A DNA stretch of 64,000 nt from Cellulomonas carbonis (GTDB lineage Bacteria; Actinomycetota; Actinomycetes; Actinomycetales; Cellulomonadaceae). The notes below the pieces were generated by a model. The model did not search any database and had not been told where the DNA came from. It was given only the letters and a program-made list of their open reading frames with translations. Below are positions 33,501 to 41,627 of this stretch, in pieces (within the stretch, counting starts at the first letter, position 1; each line of letters begins with the position of its first letter). The stretch lies in NCBI RefSeq assembly GCF_014636275.1, contig NZ_BMEB01000004.1, positions 1-64,000 on the forward strand, written 5' to 3'. The position numbers and the translations under genes were made by a program.

Positions 33501-35793
33501 CGACCGGCTGGCGTATGTCGCCGCCAAGCTCAAGGCGACACCCGTGCCTGGCGCACTGCCCGTCGTCACGTTCGTCGGGCACGCTCGGACCCAGGACGAG
33601 GTCGACGCACTGGTCACGGCTGCCCAGAGGCAGGAGGGCCTACGGCACCGCATCGTGCTCGTAGTGGACGCAGGGCTCGAGCGCCCTGTTATCCCGGGCG
33701 CGACGGTCGTCCGGGCGGATGCGGCGCACGACGTCGTCGTCGGGGACATCGCAGACGATGGCCTGGTGGGAGTTCTACACCCTGACGACTACTACGGCCC
33801 GCACTACGCGTTCGACCTCGTGCTCGCGACGCGATACTGCGACGCTGATGTGCTCGGCAAGCGCACCCGGTACGCCGCGTGCGACGCGGAAGGCGATGCC
33901 GCCGCGGATCAAGTGATGTTGCTCGATGTCGGTGCGGAGTACCGACGCGTGGGTCGGTTGCCTCTGCGCGCGTCTCTCGTCCGCGTGACGGCACTGAGCT
34001 CCATGACGCTCGGCGCGCTCTGCGAGGCCGCGGACCGCGACGACGTCCACGCCGCAGGACTGGACCAGGTCTCCCTCGACCGTTTCTCCTACTGCCGTGG
34101 TGGCGCGTCGTCGGGAACGGTGCGGGAGGCTGAAGCCGACGACGGCACCTGCTGGACGGGCCTGCCGCTCGGCGAACTCAATACCTACGCAGAAGCGGCT
34201 CCCCCGGTGCCTATGCCGGGGGAGGGGCTGCCATCGCTCGACGCTGACCGGCTCGCTGAGCTCTTTCACGCGTCGCAGCGCCCCGCGCTTCGGCCGGAAC
34301 GCACCACCGAGGGCTGGGCGTTGCGTTCCGAGCTGGAGGACGGTCAGCACGACTACATCTATAGCCAAGACCTGGTGCCGGTCGGGGACCTGTGGCCGGG
34401 GCCGGACGCCGAGGCGTACCTCGACACCACACCAGGGCTGCGGGTCCAGGTGGTGTTCCTCTTCTTCGACGCGGACAGCCAGCGGCTGGGGACCTTCTTC
34501 GCGGTGTCGCAGCAGAACGCGTCGGCTGCAGTGCCCGAGGGTACCGTGGCCGTGAAGATCGGCTTCCGCGCACTCGGACCGGGCACGACGACTGTGCGCC
34601 AGCTCGTGCTCGGGCGTGTGAGCACTGAGGCAAACCAGATCGCTGCGACGAGCCGCGACCTCGTCCTGACCAACCACTACCCCTCTTACGACAACCTGTA
34701 CCGGAACGGTTTCGTGCACTCGCGGGTGCGCGCGTACAGGGAGCGGGGGGTGAAAACCTCGGTCTTCCGCTTGCGTCCAGGGGCTGTGCTGACCTACAGC
34801 GAGTTCGAGGGGGTCGACGTCGCTTCTGGAAGCCAGGACGCACTGCGCAAGGTGCTGAGCGGCGCGGCACACCGGTCAGTGATGGTGCACTTCCTCGAAC
34901 CAGCGATGTGGGAGGTTCTCGCGGAGGTGGACCCGGCAGTGCGGGTGGTCGTGTGGATCCACGGCGCCGAGGTGCAACCTTGGTGGCGACGTTCGTACAA
35001 CTACACGGACGATGCAGAGCTCGAGGTGGCCAAGGTCGCATCGGATGCGCGGCTGCGGTTCTGGCGTGAGGTCTTCATGACCGCCCCGCCGAACGTGCAT
35101 TTCGTCTTCGTCTCCCGGTACTTCGCGGACGAGGTCATGGACGACGTAGGCATCCAACTCGACCGCGACCGGTACAGCATCATTCACAACCCGATCGACA
35201 TCGACATCTTCACCTACGTCCCGAAGCCGCGGGAGCAGCGTATGCGAATCTTGTCGATCCGGCCGTTCGCATCGGCGAAGTACGCCAACGACCTCACCGT
35301 GAAGGCTGTCCAGGAGCTGCGGGGCGAAGACTGGTTCCAGGAGCTCGAGTTCCGGATAATCGGAGACGGGGCACTGTTTGACGAAACGCTGGCTCCGGTG
35401 GCGGACCTTCCGAACGTCTGCATCGAACGCCGTTTCTTGACCCAGTCCGAGATCGCCGACCTGCACAAGGAATACGGTGTCTTCATCGTGCCGACGCGCA
35501 TGGACGCTCAGGGCGTCTCGCGCGACGAGGCGATGGCCTCGGGACTCGTCCCGATCACGAACGCGGTGGCGGCGATCCCAGAGTTTGTCGACGAGCAGTG
35601 CGGTTTCTTGGCCGAGGCCGACGACCATCGTGGCCTCGCATCAGCGATACGGACCCTGCGCTCGGATCCGGCCGCGTTCGACCGGCTGTCGCGTAACGCG
35701 GCCGACAGGGTCCGGAGGCAGTCATCGACCGGTCTGGTGATTGAGCGGGAGCTTTCGCTCATCTTGGAGGAAGGCTCGGTTTCGGACGGATGA
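30511..35793 (+). CDS. giant FkbM methyltransferase, coiled-coil, CgeB, GT2-like and GT4 protein
   Basis: 1760 aa. GTG 30511 is preferred because GGAGG at 30498-30502 is 8 bases away, whereas ATG 30505 is too close. Order: FkbM-type SAM methyltransferase (about 70-240, VVDVGANIGNHS and IDVEGMELEVLRGA), a coiled coil of about 300 residues (about 267-575), a low-complexity linker, a CgeB module (about 691-1009, LLFVESAW and FWNKEDP), a GT2-like module (about 1014-1230), a beta-rich region (about 1260-1370) and a GT4 domain (about 1383-1753, HNPIDIDIF and RMDAQGVSRDEAMASG). The GT2-like module has HPDD where the 19423 protein has DDDD, so it may be inactive. It overlaps the next gene by ATGA. 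A polymerase with a methyl-capping and length-measuring arm is the suggested role. Confidence 0.85.
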   Translation: MTRGDRGRRTSAEQGRDRGSAPDPTSAARVDERVLPDDAVTISVDGARYVMVLPAKETDHIQRTIATTGSPYEHTMLADMATRLTAGDVVVDVGANIGNHSMYLAAVVGCVVEAFEPDAALTSALKKSVQLSDLAGSVRVHTVALGSAAGRGTIVTPDPANIGGQHVDVGSGDVEVVRLDDADVARPVRAVKIDVEGMELEVLRGAAATIEADRPLVYVECAGEAGFGELAEWLDARGYVYWDTFNATPTHVFLPSERTTPEHVSRRLLLKSARDAFRATEAINALRARLGDANLKYRAATQAHERLREDRDALRLREAELRAVVESLEERIDALGEELRKAQDDAGALERRRIAAEERLDAALAAGSATQADLTAAREQIVALASRAEVAEVTSAAREAEIHDAKREVERQRRRHTSLQSKVSEARLQLRAETARVMELREAVAAAERELDAERRVASEAAGEARALRHAVESAHAQVAGAAERLAVEELEARTHASSARSAWAEAGELASALTTHRAAADAREAELVARLQELERDVADAGSRERRLEAEVLEARIAVETAKRHEDAARAEVRRIRQSVTFRAGRELRRARTSPAAALALPTTLRRLAREAEVSEVTSAGTPAELQAGAALADPSAHDARGVLATDAHASDGRGGADVTSSTLTADGRHSAELAASATGPAAEDPPTVRRGLRVAAIVDEFTGLSLEPECDLVHLTPDDWRTRLEEQRPDLLFVESAWRGKDGSWHNTVGQFPSALRDIVEWCSARGVPTAFWNKEDPVHFSTFLTTARAFDHVFTTDLDCIGRYKAALGHDRVHLLPFAAQPRTHNPLEEMPRQDAISFAGSYYRRYPERTRDLDSFLEHLPGFRPVEIFDRNFGSDDPNYSFPEAYQRYVVGTLPPEEIARAYKGYRYAINLNSVKQSQTMFARRVFELLASNTVTVSNFSRGLRLLFGDLVVTTDSGREAVRRLSEIAESPERLDRLRLLALRSVMSQHTYADRLAYVAAKLKATPVPGALPVVTFVGHARTQDEVDALVTAAQRQEGLRHRIVLVVDAGLERPVIPGATVVRADAAHDVVVGDIADDGLVGVLHPDDYYGPHYAFDLVLATRYCDADVLGKRTRYAACDAEGDAAADQVMLLDVGAEYRRVGRLPLRASLVRVTALSSMTLGALCEAADRDDVHAAGLDQVSLDRFSYCRGGASSGTVREAEADDGTCWTGLPLGELNTYAEAAPPVPMPGEGLPSLDADRLAELFHASQRPALRPERTTEGWALRSELEDGQHDYIYSQDLVPVGDLWPGPDAEAYLDTTPGLRVQVVFLFFDADSQRLGTFFAVSQQNASAAVPEGTVAVKIGFRALGPGTTTVRQLVLGRVSTEANQIAATSRDLVLTNHYPSYDNLYRNGFVHSRVRAYRERGVKTSVFRLRPGAVLTYSEFEGVDVASGSQDALRKVLSGAAHRSVMVHFLEPAMWEVLAEVDPAVRVVVWIHGAEVQPWWRRSYNYTDDAELEVAKVASDARLRFWREVFMTAPPNVHFVFVSRYFADEVMDDVGIQLDRDRYSIIHNPIDIDIFTYVPKPREQRMRILSIRPFASAKYANDLTVKAVQELRGEDWFQELEFRIIGDGALFDETLAPVADLPNVCIERRFLTQSEIADLHKEYGVFIVPTRMDAQGVSRDEAMASGLVPITNAVAAIPEFVDEQCGFLAEADDHRGLASAIRTLRSDPAAFDRLSRNAADRVRRQSSTGLVIERELSLILEEGSVSDG

Positions 35794-37361
35794 GAGTTGG
35801 CATCATCGGCAGCTGCGTCACGCGCGACGCGTTCGAGCTCCCGCGTCGCGAGGGGATCGTTCTCGACGCATATTTTGCGCGCAGCTCACTCGCCAGCGCC
35901 TGCACGGACCGGCGTTTTGGCGGGGTGGACACGAGCGTCATAGAATCGGCGTTCCAGCGACGAATCGTCGGCTTCGACCTCGACAAGGCGTTCCTGGACT
36001 ATCTCGAGGCCGATGGTTTCGATGTCCTCGTCTACGATCCCATTGACGAGAGATTCGACCTCATGCTCCAGAACGGCGCCGTCGCCACGCGGTCGAACGA
36101 ATTCATGCGTGCGAGTTTCGACGACGACGCCATCGCACGCGTGCCGTCGTCGACCGCTGAGTTCGTGGCGCTCTGGGAGCGCGGATGGTCCCGACTCCTC
36201 AAGGTTCTGGATGCGCACGGCAAGCGCGGCGCCCTTCGTGTCAACGAGGTCTACTGGGCCACCACCGCGCGCGGCGACGTGGACCTCGCCAAGACGGCGC
36301 CCCGAGAGCGTACGCGTGCCGCAAACGAGTTCCTGGCTCGGCTCTACCAGCGGATGCGGGCGGACCTTGACCCGCACCAGTTCTATACGTACGCCGAAGA
36401 CGTGCTGGTTGCCGCGGACGAGCACAGGTGGGGAATCAGCCCGTTCCACTACGTGCCTGAGTTCTACCAGGCATTCGTCCGGCGGCTCGAAGGTGAGGGG
36501 CCGTTCCGGCACGGAGCGCGACGTAACTCGCCATGGGTCGGTGTGTCGGACGAACCGCACGATCGCGAGGTCGATCTGCTACGGGGCGCTGACGATGTGC
36601 AGTGCGACGATCGGGTGTACAACTACAAGGGGCGACACATCGTGCACTCCGTGCACCCCCGCCCCAGTTCCCGTCGGCTCATCATCGTGTTCTCCGGGGT
36701 GGACGCGACACCCGGGACGACTCGGATGTCGTATTTCGGGATGGGCAGGTCGCTCGATGCGACCGTGGTGCACATCAAGGACGGGTTCGGGAGCCACGGC
36801 AGCTACCTCCTCGCCGTGGCCAACGACCGGCAGGTGCGCAACGCCGTGCTCTCGTTGATCCGCGAGCTGCAGGGTGAATTCGATGTGCCTACCGAGAGGA
36901 CCTTCATGATAGGCACATCGAAGGGAGGAGCGACAGCCATCGCATACGCGTTGATGCTGGGTGGTGGTCATGTCTTGGCGGGCGAGCCGCAGGTCATGAT
37001 CGGCGACTTCGTCTTCGGTGACGCGGTTGGCACGGAGGGCCTGACCGAGTGGCAGCGATCGCTGGCGTACGCGATGCTCGGACGTGTCGATGCAGACGAC
37101 CGCGACGTCCTCAACAGCATGATCCCGGAGGTCGTCGAGCGATACGGCCCCCGTTTCCGAGGCAGCATCGAGGTGCTCGTCGGCAACACGGGGTACCTCG
37201 AGCGGCACATCGGGCCCCTCGTCGACGGGCTGGGGTCTTGTGGGCGAGCCGACCAGATCAGCCTGACGCGCTTCGGCTTCACTGAGCACAACGACGTCGT
37301 CCCAGTGTTTGTGGCGCGAGCTCAGGCGTTCTTTGGGAGCCCGCCGGGGCCGAAGTCCTAG
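35790..37361 (+). CDS. DUF6270-like domain fused to an Asp2/XcbB-like alpha/beta hydrolase
   Basis: 523 aa. ATG 35790 overlaps the stop of the giant gene by four bases (ATGA), so the two are translationally coupled. The N-terminal half (about 1-240) begins IGSCVTRD, the signature of DUF6270-type proteins found in capsule loci. The C-terminal half (about 285-515) is an alpha/beta-hydrolase-like domain with a nucleophile elbow GTSKGG, as in the accessory-Sec protein Asp2 and XcbB/CpsF capsule proteins. It contains a possible terminal catalytic His in FTEHND. A role in O-acylation or de-acylation of the polymer is plausible. There is no signal peptide. Codon bias is weaker than in flanking housekeeping genes. 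Confidence 0.72.
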   Translation: MRVGIIGSCVTRDAFELPRREGIVLDAYFARSSLASACTDRRFGGVDTSVIESAFQRRIVGFDLDKAFLDYLEADGFDVLVYDPIDERFDLMLQNGAVATRSNEFMRASFDDDAIARVPSSTAEFVALWERGWSRLLKVLDAHGKRGALRVNEVYWATTARGDVDLAKTAPRERTRAANEFLARLYQRMRADLDPHQFYTYAEDVLVAADEHRWGISPFHYVPEFYQAFVRRLEGEGPFRHGARRNSPWVGVSDEPHDREVDLLRGADDVQCDDRVYNYKGRHIVHSVHPRPSSRRLIIVFSGVDATPGTTRMSYFGMGRSLDATVVHIKDGFGSHGSYLLAVANDRQVRNAVLSLIRELQGEFDVPTERTFMIGTSKGGATAIAYALMLGGGHVLAGEPQVMIGDFVFGDAVGTEGLTEWQRSLAYAMLGRVDADDRDVLNSMIPEVVERYGPRFRGSIEVLVGNTGYLERHIGPLVDGLGSCGRADQISLTRFGFTEHNDVVPVFVARAQAFFGSPPGPKS

Positions 37362-39502
37362 TGCAGTTGCTCTGAAGCCGAACGCAGAGACCAGTCAGCA
37401 GTCGCTGGCGTCCACGAAAATGACACGGTCGTCGTGTCGACAAATTCGCGGAAGCTTGTGCCGGTGACGCTGCTCGTGATCGGGTCACCGCTCCATCCGT
37501 GTGCGAGAACCGGTTCTGTCGGAAGGTGCAGTTCCAGTCGGGCAGGCGTCGCGCCGTGCGACAGGAACACGGATCGGCCCTCCACGCGGGCGATGACTCC
37601 GTCACCGAGGTGGAACCTGACTGTAGCGGTGTGAGCGCTCGGGCCGATGATCTCGTCCCTCACGGTCATCGAAAGTCGGTGTGTGGTGCCGCGCACTGTC
37701 CGACGTATGAGATGGCCCTCGAACGCCTTGTGCTCGCCTGTGATCTCGTACCCGTCGTCGGACGGCCCTCCAGCGAGTTGGGCGAGCCCGGGCTCGATCG
37801 AGTATTCGCATCCCTCAAGGAATGGCGCACTGTGGGCGGCGGGACCTCGGAGGTAGGCCGGGATCGCATCGTCGTAGTCGTGCGAGAAGAACGACGGGTC
37901 GATAAGCCATTCGACACCTGCGTAGAACAAGGTCAACGATAGGTTGTCGGCGTGCTTGTGCGTCCGTGAGAGCGACGTGGCGAAGAAGCAGATCGTGAAG
38001 GGGTGCCCCGCGTCACGGCCGTCGATCACCCCGTACCCCGCGGTGGGGAGCACGGTTACGCCGGTGTTTGCCTGAGGGTAGCTCTTGACGGGCCGCGCGC
38101 TGGGGTTGGGGCGTCGGAATGTGTCTCCTGTCGACGGCGCTCGGGTGTCGGCGTACACCAGCCGTCGCGACCAAGCCCTAAGTCCGGTCGCTGTCGCGCG
38201 CAGCGACGGGTCGTCGGTGATGACTGCGAGGAGCTCGGCCGCGAGCTCCACGAGGATCTGGATGCCATGGTGGTAGCCGACCGAGTTCTCGACGAAGACG
38301 GCGAACTCGCCCTCAGCGCAGACGAGACGCGAGATCTGGTCGGTGAGGCGGACGTGGGCGGTGGTCAGCCAACGGGGTGCGGCGGCCGAGTCGACCAAGG
38401 CGCCGGCGGCGAGCAGCGCCAAGTCCTGGAACCATGCATGGTTGTGGAACCTCTCGCGCTGGTTAGCGGCATAGAACGCCTCGCTCTCCAAGAGGAAAGC
38501 GTGCGCGACGATCGCCTCGTCGAGTTGGTCCCTGGTCCGTCGATCGGAGTTGGTCGGGTCCAGCCCGCTCCGAGTCAGGAGCAGTGTGATGAGACGCTCG
38601 GCCGTGCCATGGTCGTACCAGGCGTAGCGGGTATCCGGATCCACGCCGTAGTAGCTACGCGTCAACCATTCCATCACGATCCGGTTGGCTGCTGACCGGG
38701 CGCTGGCGTCGGAGTGCTTGTCCGCGAAGAGCAGCATGTAAGCGGCGGGGTACAGCGAGTGCCATATGTACCGGTACGTCGACACGGACATGAGGCCGTC
38801 CGGCAGCGACGCGGAGGTCGACCACGGTAGGTGGACCCCGGAGAGGACCGGATAGTCACCGTGGGTGAGGAACCGACGGATGTCCGCCTCAAGGGTAGGG
38901 TTCTTCTGCCAGAGGTAGGTCGAGAGTGCGTCGAGGACCTCACGGCGGCGAGGGTGGCCAGTCGTCGTCGGTGTAGCTGGCAGGTAGCCGTCACCGGTCC
39001 ATGCCCCGGCCCACGCCACTTCAGCGACCGCGCCGCCTTCTCCTGGCGTACCGTTGACGTAGATCCGCACGTCATCGGCGGGTCCACTCTCCCAATCTGG
39101 CCAGGCGTTCTGAAGCCTTGTGACTAGGTCGTGGTCCGCAGCAGCGATCTCGAACCAGGACGTCTGCAGGATGTGTCGAGCCTTGACATGTCGGAACGTC
39201 CCGTCCACCGTCCGTCCCACGGCGACGTAGCGAAGCGAGCTCCATCCCGACAGCCTGAAGCGCGCGCAGACGCCGGCCCCCGTAGCGAGCGGTTCCTTGA
39301 GCCGAACCCGTACCTCGTGCACTGTGCCGGACCCATGGAATTCCGCTCGCATCGATTCTGAGCCGCGGACCAGCGTCGCGGACGGCCCCGCTGACCAGTG
39401 CCCCCCATCGGTGTCGGACGGATGCGCACAGACTGCGTCGGTGACCCGGCGGCCAGCGATGGCGCGATCGAAGGCTCGCCTCGCTTCCTCTTGAGCGCTC
39501 AC
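37358..39502 (-). CDS. heparinase II/III family polysaccharide lyase-like protein
   Basis: 714 aa from GTG 39502, which overlaps the wecB stop (GTGA). An N-terminal beta-rich region (to about 185) is followed by an alpha/alpha-toroid (about 190-500, with NHAWFQDLALL and the NSVGYHHG motif). A C-terminal beta-sandwich then has the family signature SRTHKHADNLSLTLF and WLIDPSFF. Heparinase II/III proteins cleave uronic-acid-containing polymers by beta-elimination, which fits a polymer containing ManNAcA. No signal peptide is visible, so it would act inside the cell or be exported another way. The stop codon shares the palindrome CTAG (37358-37361) with the stop of the convergent gene. Confidence 0.8.
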   Translation of the reverse strand: MSAQEEARRAFDRAIAGRRVTDAVCAHPSDTDGGHWSAGPSATLVRGSESMRAEFHGSGTVHEVRVRLKEPLATGAGVCARFRLSGWSSLRYVAVGRTVDGTFRHVKARHILQTSWFEIAAADHDLVTRLQNAWPDWESGPADDVRIYVNGTPGEGGAVAEVAWAGAWTGDGYLPATPTTTGHPRRREVLDALSTYLWQKNPTLEADIRRFLTHGDYPVLSGVHLPWSTSASLPDGLMSVSTYRYIWHSLYPAAYMLLFADKHSDASARSAANRIVMEWLTRSYYGVDPDTRYAWYDHGTAERLITLLLTRSGLDPTNSDRRTRDQLDEAIVAHAFLLESEAFYAANQRERFHNHAWFQDLALLAAGALVDSAAAPRWLTTAHVRLTDQISRLVCAEGEFAVFVENSVGYHHGIQILVELAAELLAVITDDPSLRATATGLRAWSRRLVYADTRAPSTGDTFRRPNPSARPVKSYPQANTGVTVLPTAGYGVIDGRDAGHPFTICFFATSLSRTHKHADNLSLTLFYAGVEWLIDPSFFSHDYDDAIPAYLRGPAAHSAPFLEGCEYSIEPGLAQLAGGPSDDGYEITGEHKAFEGHLIRRTVRGTTHRLSMTVRDEIIGPSAHTATVRFHLGDGVIARVEGRSVFLSHGATPARLELHLPTEPVLAHGWSGDPITSSVTGTSFREFVDTTTVSFSWTPATADWSLRSASEQLH

Positions 39503-40644
39503 GAGATGAACTCGTCGCGACGACGCCCTATCCCCAGCAGGTGGGCGATCGCTGCGACCGTTCGCGCGGCCGCCCGCCCGTCCCCGTAGGGGTTCACCGC
39601 GTTCGCCATGGCGCTGTAGGCGGCCGCATCCCGCATCAGCCGCGTCACCTCCTCGACGATCCGCTCCTCGTCCGTACCGATGAGCTTGACGGTCCCGGCG
39701 TCCACCGCTTCGGGGCGCTCGGTGTTCTCCCTCATCACGAGTACGGGTTTTCCGAGGCTGGGAGCCTCCTCCTGAACACCGCCAGAGTCCGTGAGAACGA
39801 CGGTCGAAACTGACAGCATCCTCGTGAATTGCCCGTACGCGAGCGGCTCGGTGACGAGCACATTGTCGAGCCCTTCAATCTGCGGGAGCACGGCCTCGCG
39901 CACGATCGGGTTCCGGTGGATCGGGAGGACCACCGTCAGCTCCGGCTCGTCCTTGGCGATGCGCGCTACCGCACGACCGACGCCGGCCATCGCCTCGCCC
40001 CAGTTCTCGCGGCGGTGCGTCGTGACGAGCAGCACGCGGCGCCCCGACGACGCGAGGTCCTCGAGGGCCGGGTCGTCGAACGGGATCTGCTTGTCGACCG
40101 TCGAGAGCAGCGAGTCGATCACGGTGTTGCCGGTGACGACGATGTCCTTCTCGGCCGCCCCCTCGCGGAGGAGGTTCGCCTTTGACGTGCTCGTCGGCGC
40201 CAGGTGCAGCGCGGCGATCTGCGAGGTGAGCTTGCGGTTCGCCTCCTCGGGGAACGGCGACAGGATGTCGTGCGACCGCAGACCCGCCTCGACGTGGACC
40301 ACGGGGATCTGGCGGTAGAACGCGGCGAGTGCGGCTGCGGTCGAGGTGGTCGTGTCGCCCTGCACGATCACCGCGTCGGGGCGGACCTGCTCGAGCAGCG
40401 GGTCCAGCCCCTCGAGGACCCGTGCCGCGATCTGGGACAGCGTCTGGCCGTGGCGCATGATGTCGAGGTCGTGCTCCGGCTCGATGCCGAAGATCGCGTT
40501 GACCTCGTCGAGCATCTCGCGGTGCTGGCCCGTCACGACGGCCATGCTCCGGAGGCGCTCGTCGGCCTCGATCGCCTTGATGACAGGTGCGACCTTGATG
40601 GCCTCCGGCCGGGTCCCGTACACGGTCATGATCAGGGGGTTCAT
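39499..40644 (-). CDS. wecB: UDP-N-acetylglucosamine 2-epimerase (non-hydrolysing)
   Basis: 381 aa from ATG 40644, with AGGA about 7 bases upstream. The family motifs are intact: GTRPEAIKVAPV, HVEAGLRSHD, PEEANRK and the allosteric/active-site TDSGGVQEEAPSLGKP with RENTERPEA. It interconverts UDP-GlcNAc and UDP-ManNAc in the cytoplasm. Its start overlaps the stop of the ABC ATPase by one base (TGATG) and its stop overlaps the heparinase-like start by four (GTGA), so it is embedded in the exporter operon. With WecC at 21349 it would give UDP-ManNAcA. Confidence 0.93.
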   Translation of the reverse strand: MNPLIMTVYGTRPEAIKVAPVIKAIEADERLRSMAVVTGQHREMLDEVNAIFGIEPEHDLDIMRHGQTLSQIAARVLEGLDPLLEQVRPDAVIVQGDTTTSTAAALAAFYRQIPVVHVEAGLRSHDILSPFPEEANRKLTSQIAALHLAPTSTSKANLLREGAAEKDIVVTGNTVIDSLLSTVDKQIPFDDPALEDLASSGRRVLLVTTHRRENWGEAMAGVGRAVARIAKDEPELTVVLPIHRNPIVREAVLPQIEGLDNVLVTEPLAYGQFTRMLSVSTVVLTDSGGVQEEAPSLGKPVLVMRENTERPEAVDAGTVKLIGTDEERIVEEVTRLMRDAAAYSAMANAVNPYGDGRAAARTVAAIAHLLGIGRRRDEFIS

Positions 40645-41627
40645 CACAGTCCTTTGAAGATGTCGTCGAACGACTCGATGGGAGCGCGGTCGTCCGACCG
40701 CAAACCTAGAGGGACGCCACCGCCACGCGGACGTGGGCCGGCGGCGTGGCGAGCGGGGGCGGCGTCTCCGAGCGCGGGGATGAACGCGACCTCGGTCTCG
40801 ACCCCGGTCACGAACGCGTCCTCGAGGAGGCCCGCGGCCTTCTCCTTCTCGCCCTTGGCGAGATTCCATGCGTACCAGCGGTAGGCCCGGGCGACCTCGT
40901 CCGCGGGGCCGTCGGTGACGAGCCGGCCGCGGTGCAGCCAGATGGCCCGCGTGCACTCCTCCTCGACGGTCTGCGCCGCGTGGCTGACGAGGAACACCGT
41001 GCCGGCGCCCTGGCGCATCTCCTTCATGCGCTCCATGCTGCGCTCCTTGAACGAGGCGTCACCCGTCGCGAGGGCCTCGTCGATGAGCAGGATGTCCGGA
41101 CGCACGGCGAGTGCGATCGCGAACCGGAGGCGCGCCGCCATGCCGGAGGAGTACGTCTTCATCGGCAGGTGGATGGACGGGCCGATGTCGGCGAGCTCGA
41201 CGATCCCGTCGAACTGCTCCTGCGCCTCCTCAGGTGTGAGGCCCATCGCGAGGCAGCCGAGGTGGACGTTCTGCGCGCCGGAGAGCTCGGGCAGCAGGGC
41301 GGCGTTGACGCCGAGCAAGACGGGAGTGCTCCGGGCGTGGACCTCGCCGCGCATGGGCTTCTCGAGGCCGGCGATGATGCGCAGCAGCGTGCTCTTGCCC
41401 GAGCCGTTGAGGCCGACGATGCCGATGGACTCGCCCGCGTACGCCACGAGCGAGACCCCCGCGACGGCCCGGACCGTCACCGACGGCGGCCTTCCCGTCG
41501 CACGTCGGATCAGCCGCTCCCCACGGGGCAGCCGCGCCGCTGCCTCGCCGGACGGCACGTTGTACCGGACGTGGATGTCGGAGACCGCGACGGTCACGTC
41601 GTCGATCGTCGGCTCAGAGAGCGCCAT
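40644..41627 (-). CDS. ABC transporter ATPase for polysaccharide/teichoic-acid export
   Basis: 327 aa from ATG 41627, preceded by GGTGAGGAG and overlapping the permease gene by 14 bases. The Walker A motif is GLNGSGKST (about 77-85), the signature YSSGMAARL and Walker B ILLIDEALATGD, the pattern of the TagH/Wzt/RfbB group. About 75 residues follow the core ATPase domain. They include a charged KGEKEKAAG helix and a Pro/Gly-rich tail, too short for the full carbohydrate-binding domain of E. coli O9a Wzt. With the upstream permease it should flip a lipid-linked polymer to the outer leaflet. Confidence 0.92.
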   Translation of the reverse strand: MALSEPTIDDVTVAVSDIHVRYNVPSGEAAARLPRGERLIRRATGRPPSVTVRAVAGVSLVAYAGESIGIVGLNGSGKSTLLRIIAGLEKPMRGEVHARSTPVLLGVNAALLPELSGAQNVHLGCLAMGLTPEEAQEQFDGIVELADIGPSIHLPMKTYSSGMAARLRFAIALAVRPDILLIDEALATGDASFKERSMERMKEMRQGAGTVFLVSHAAQTVEEECTRAIWLHRGRLVTDGPADEVARAYRWYAWNLAKGEKEKAAGLLEDAFVTGVETEVAFIPALGDAAPARHAAGPRPRGGGVPLGLRSDDRAPIESFDDIFKGL

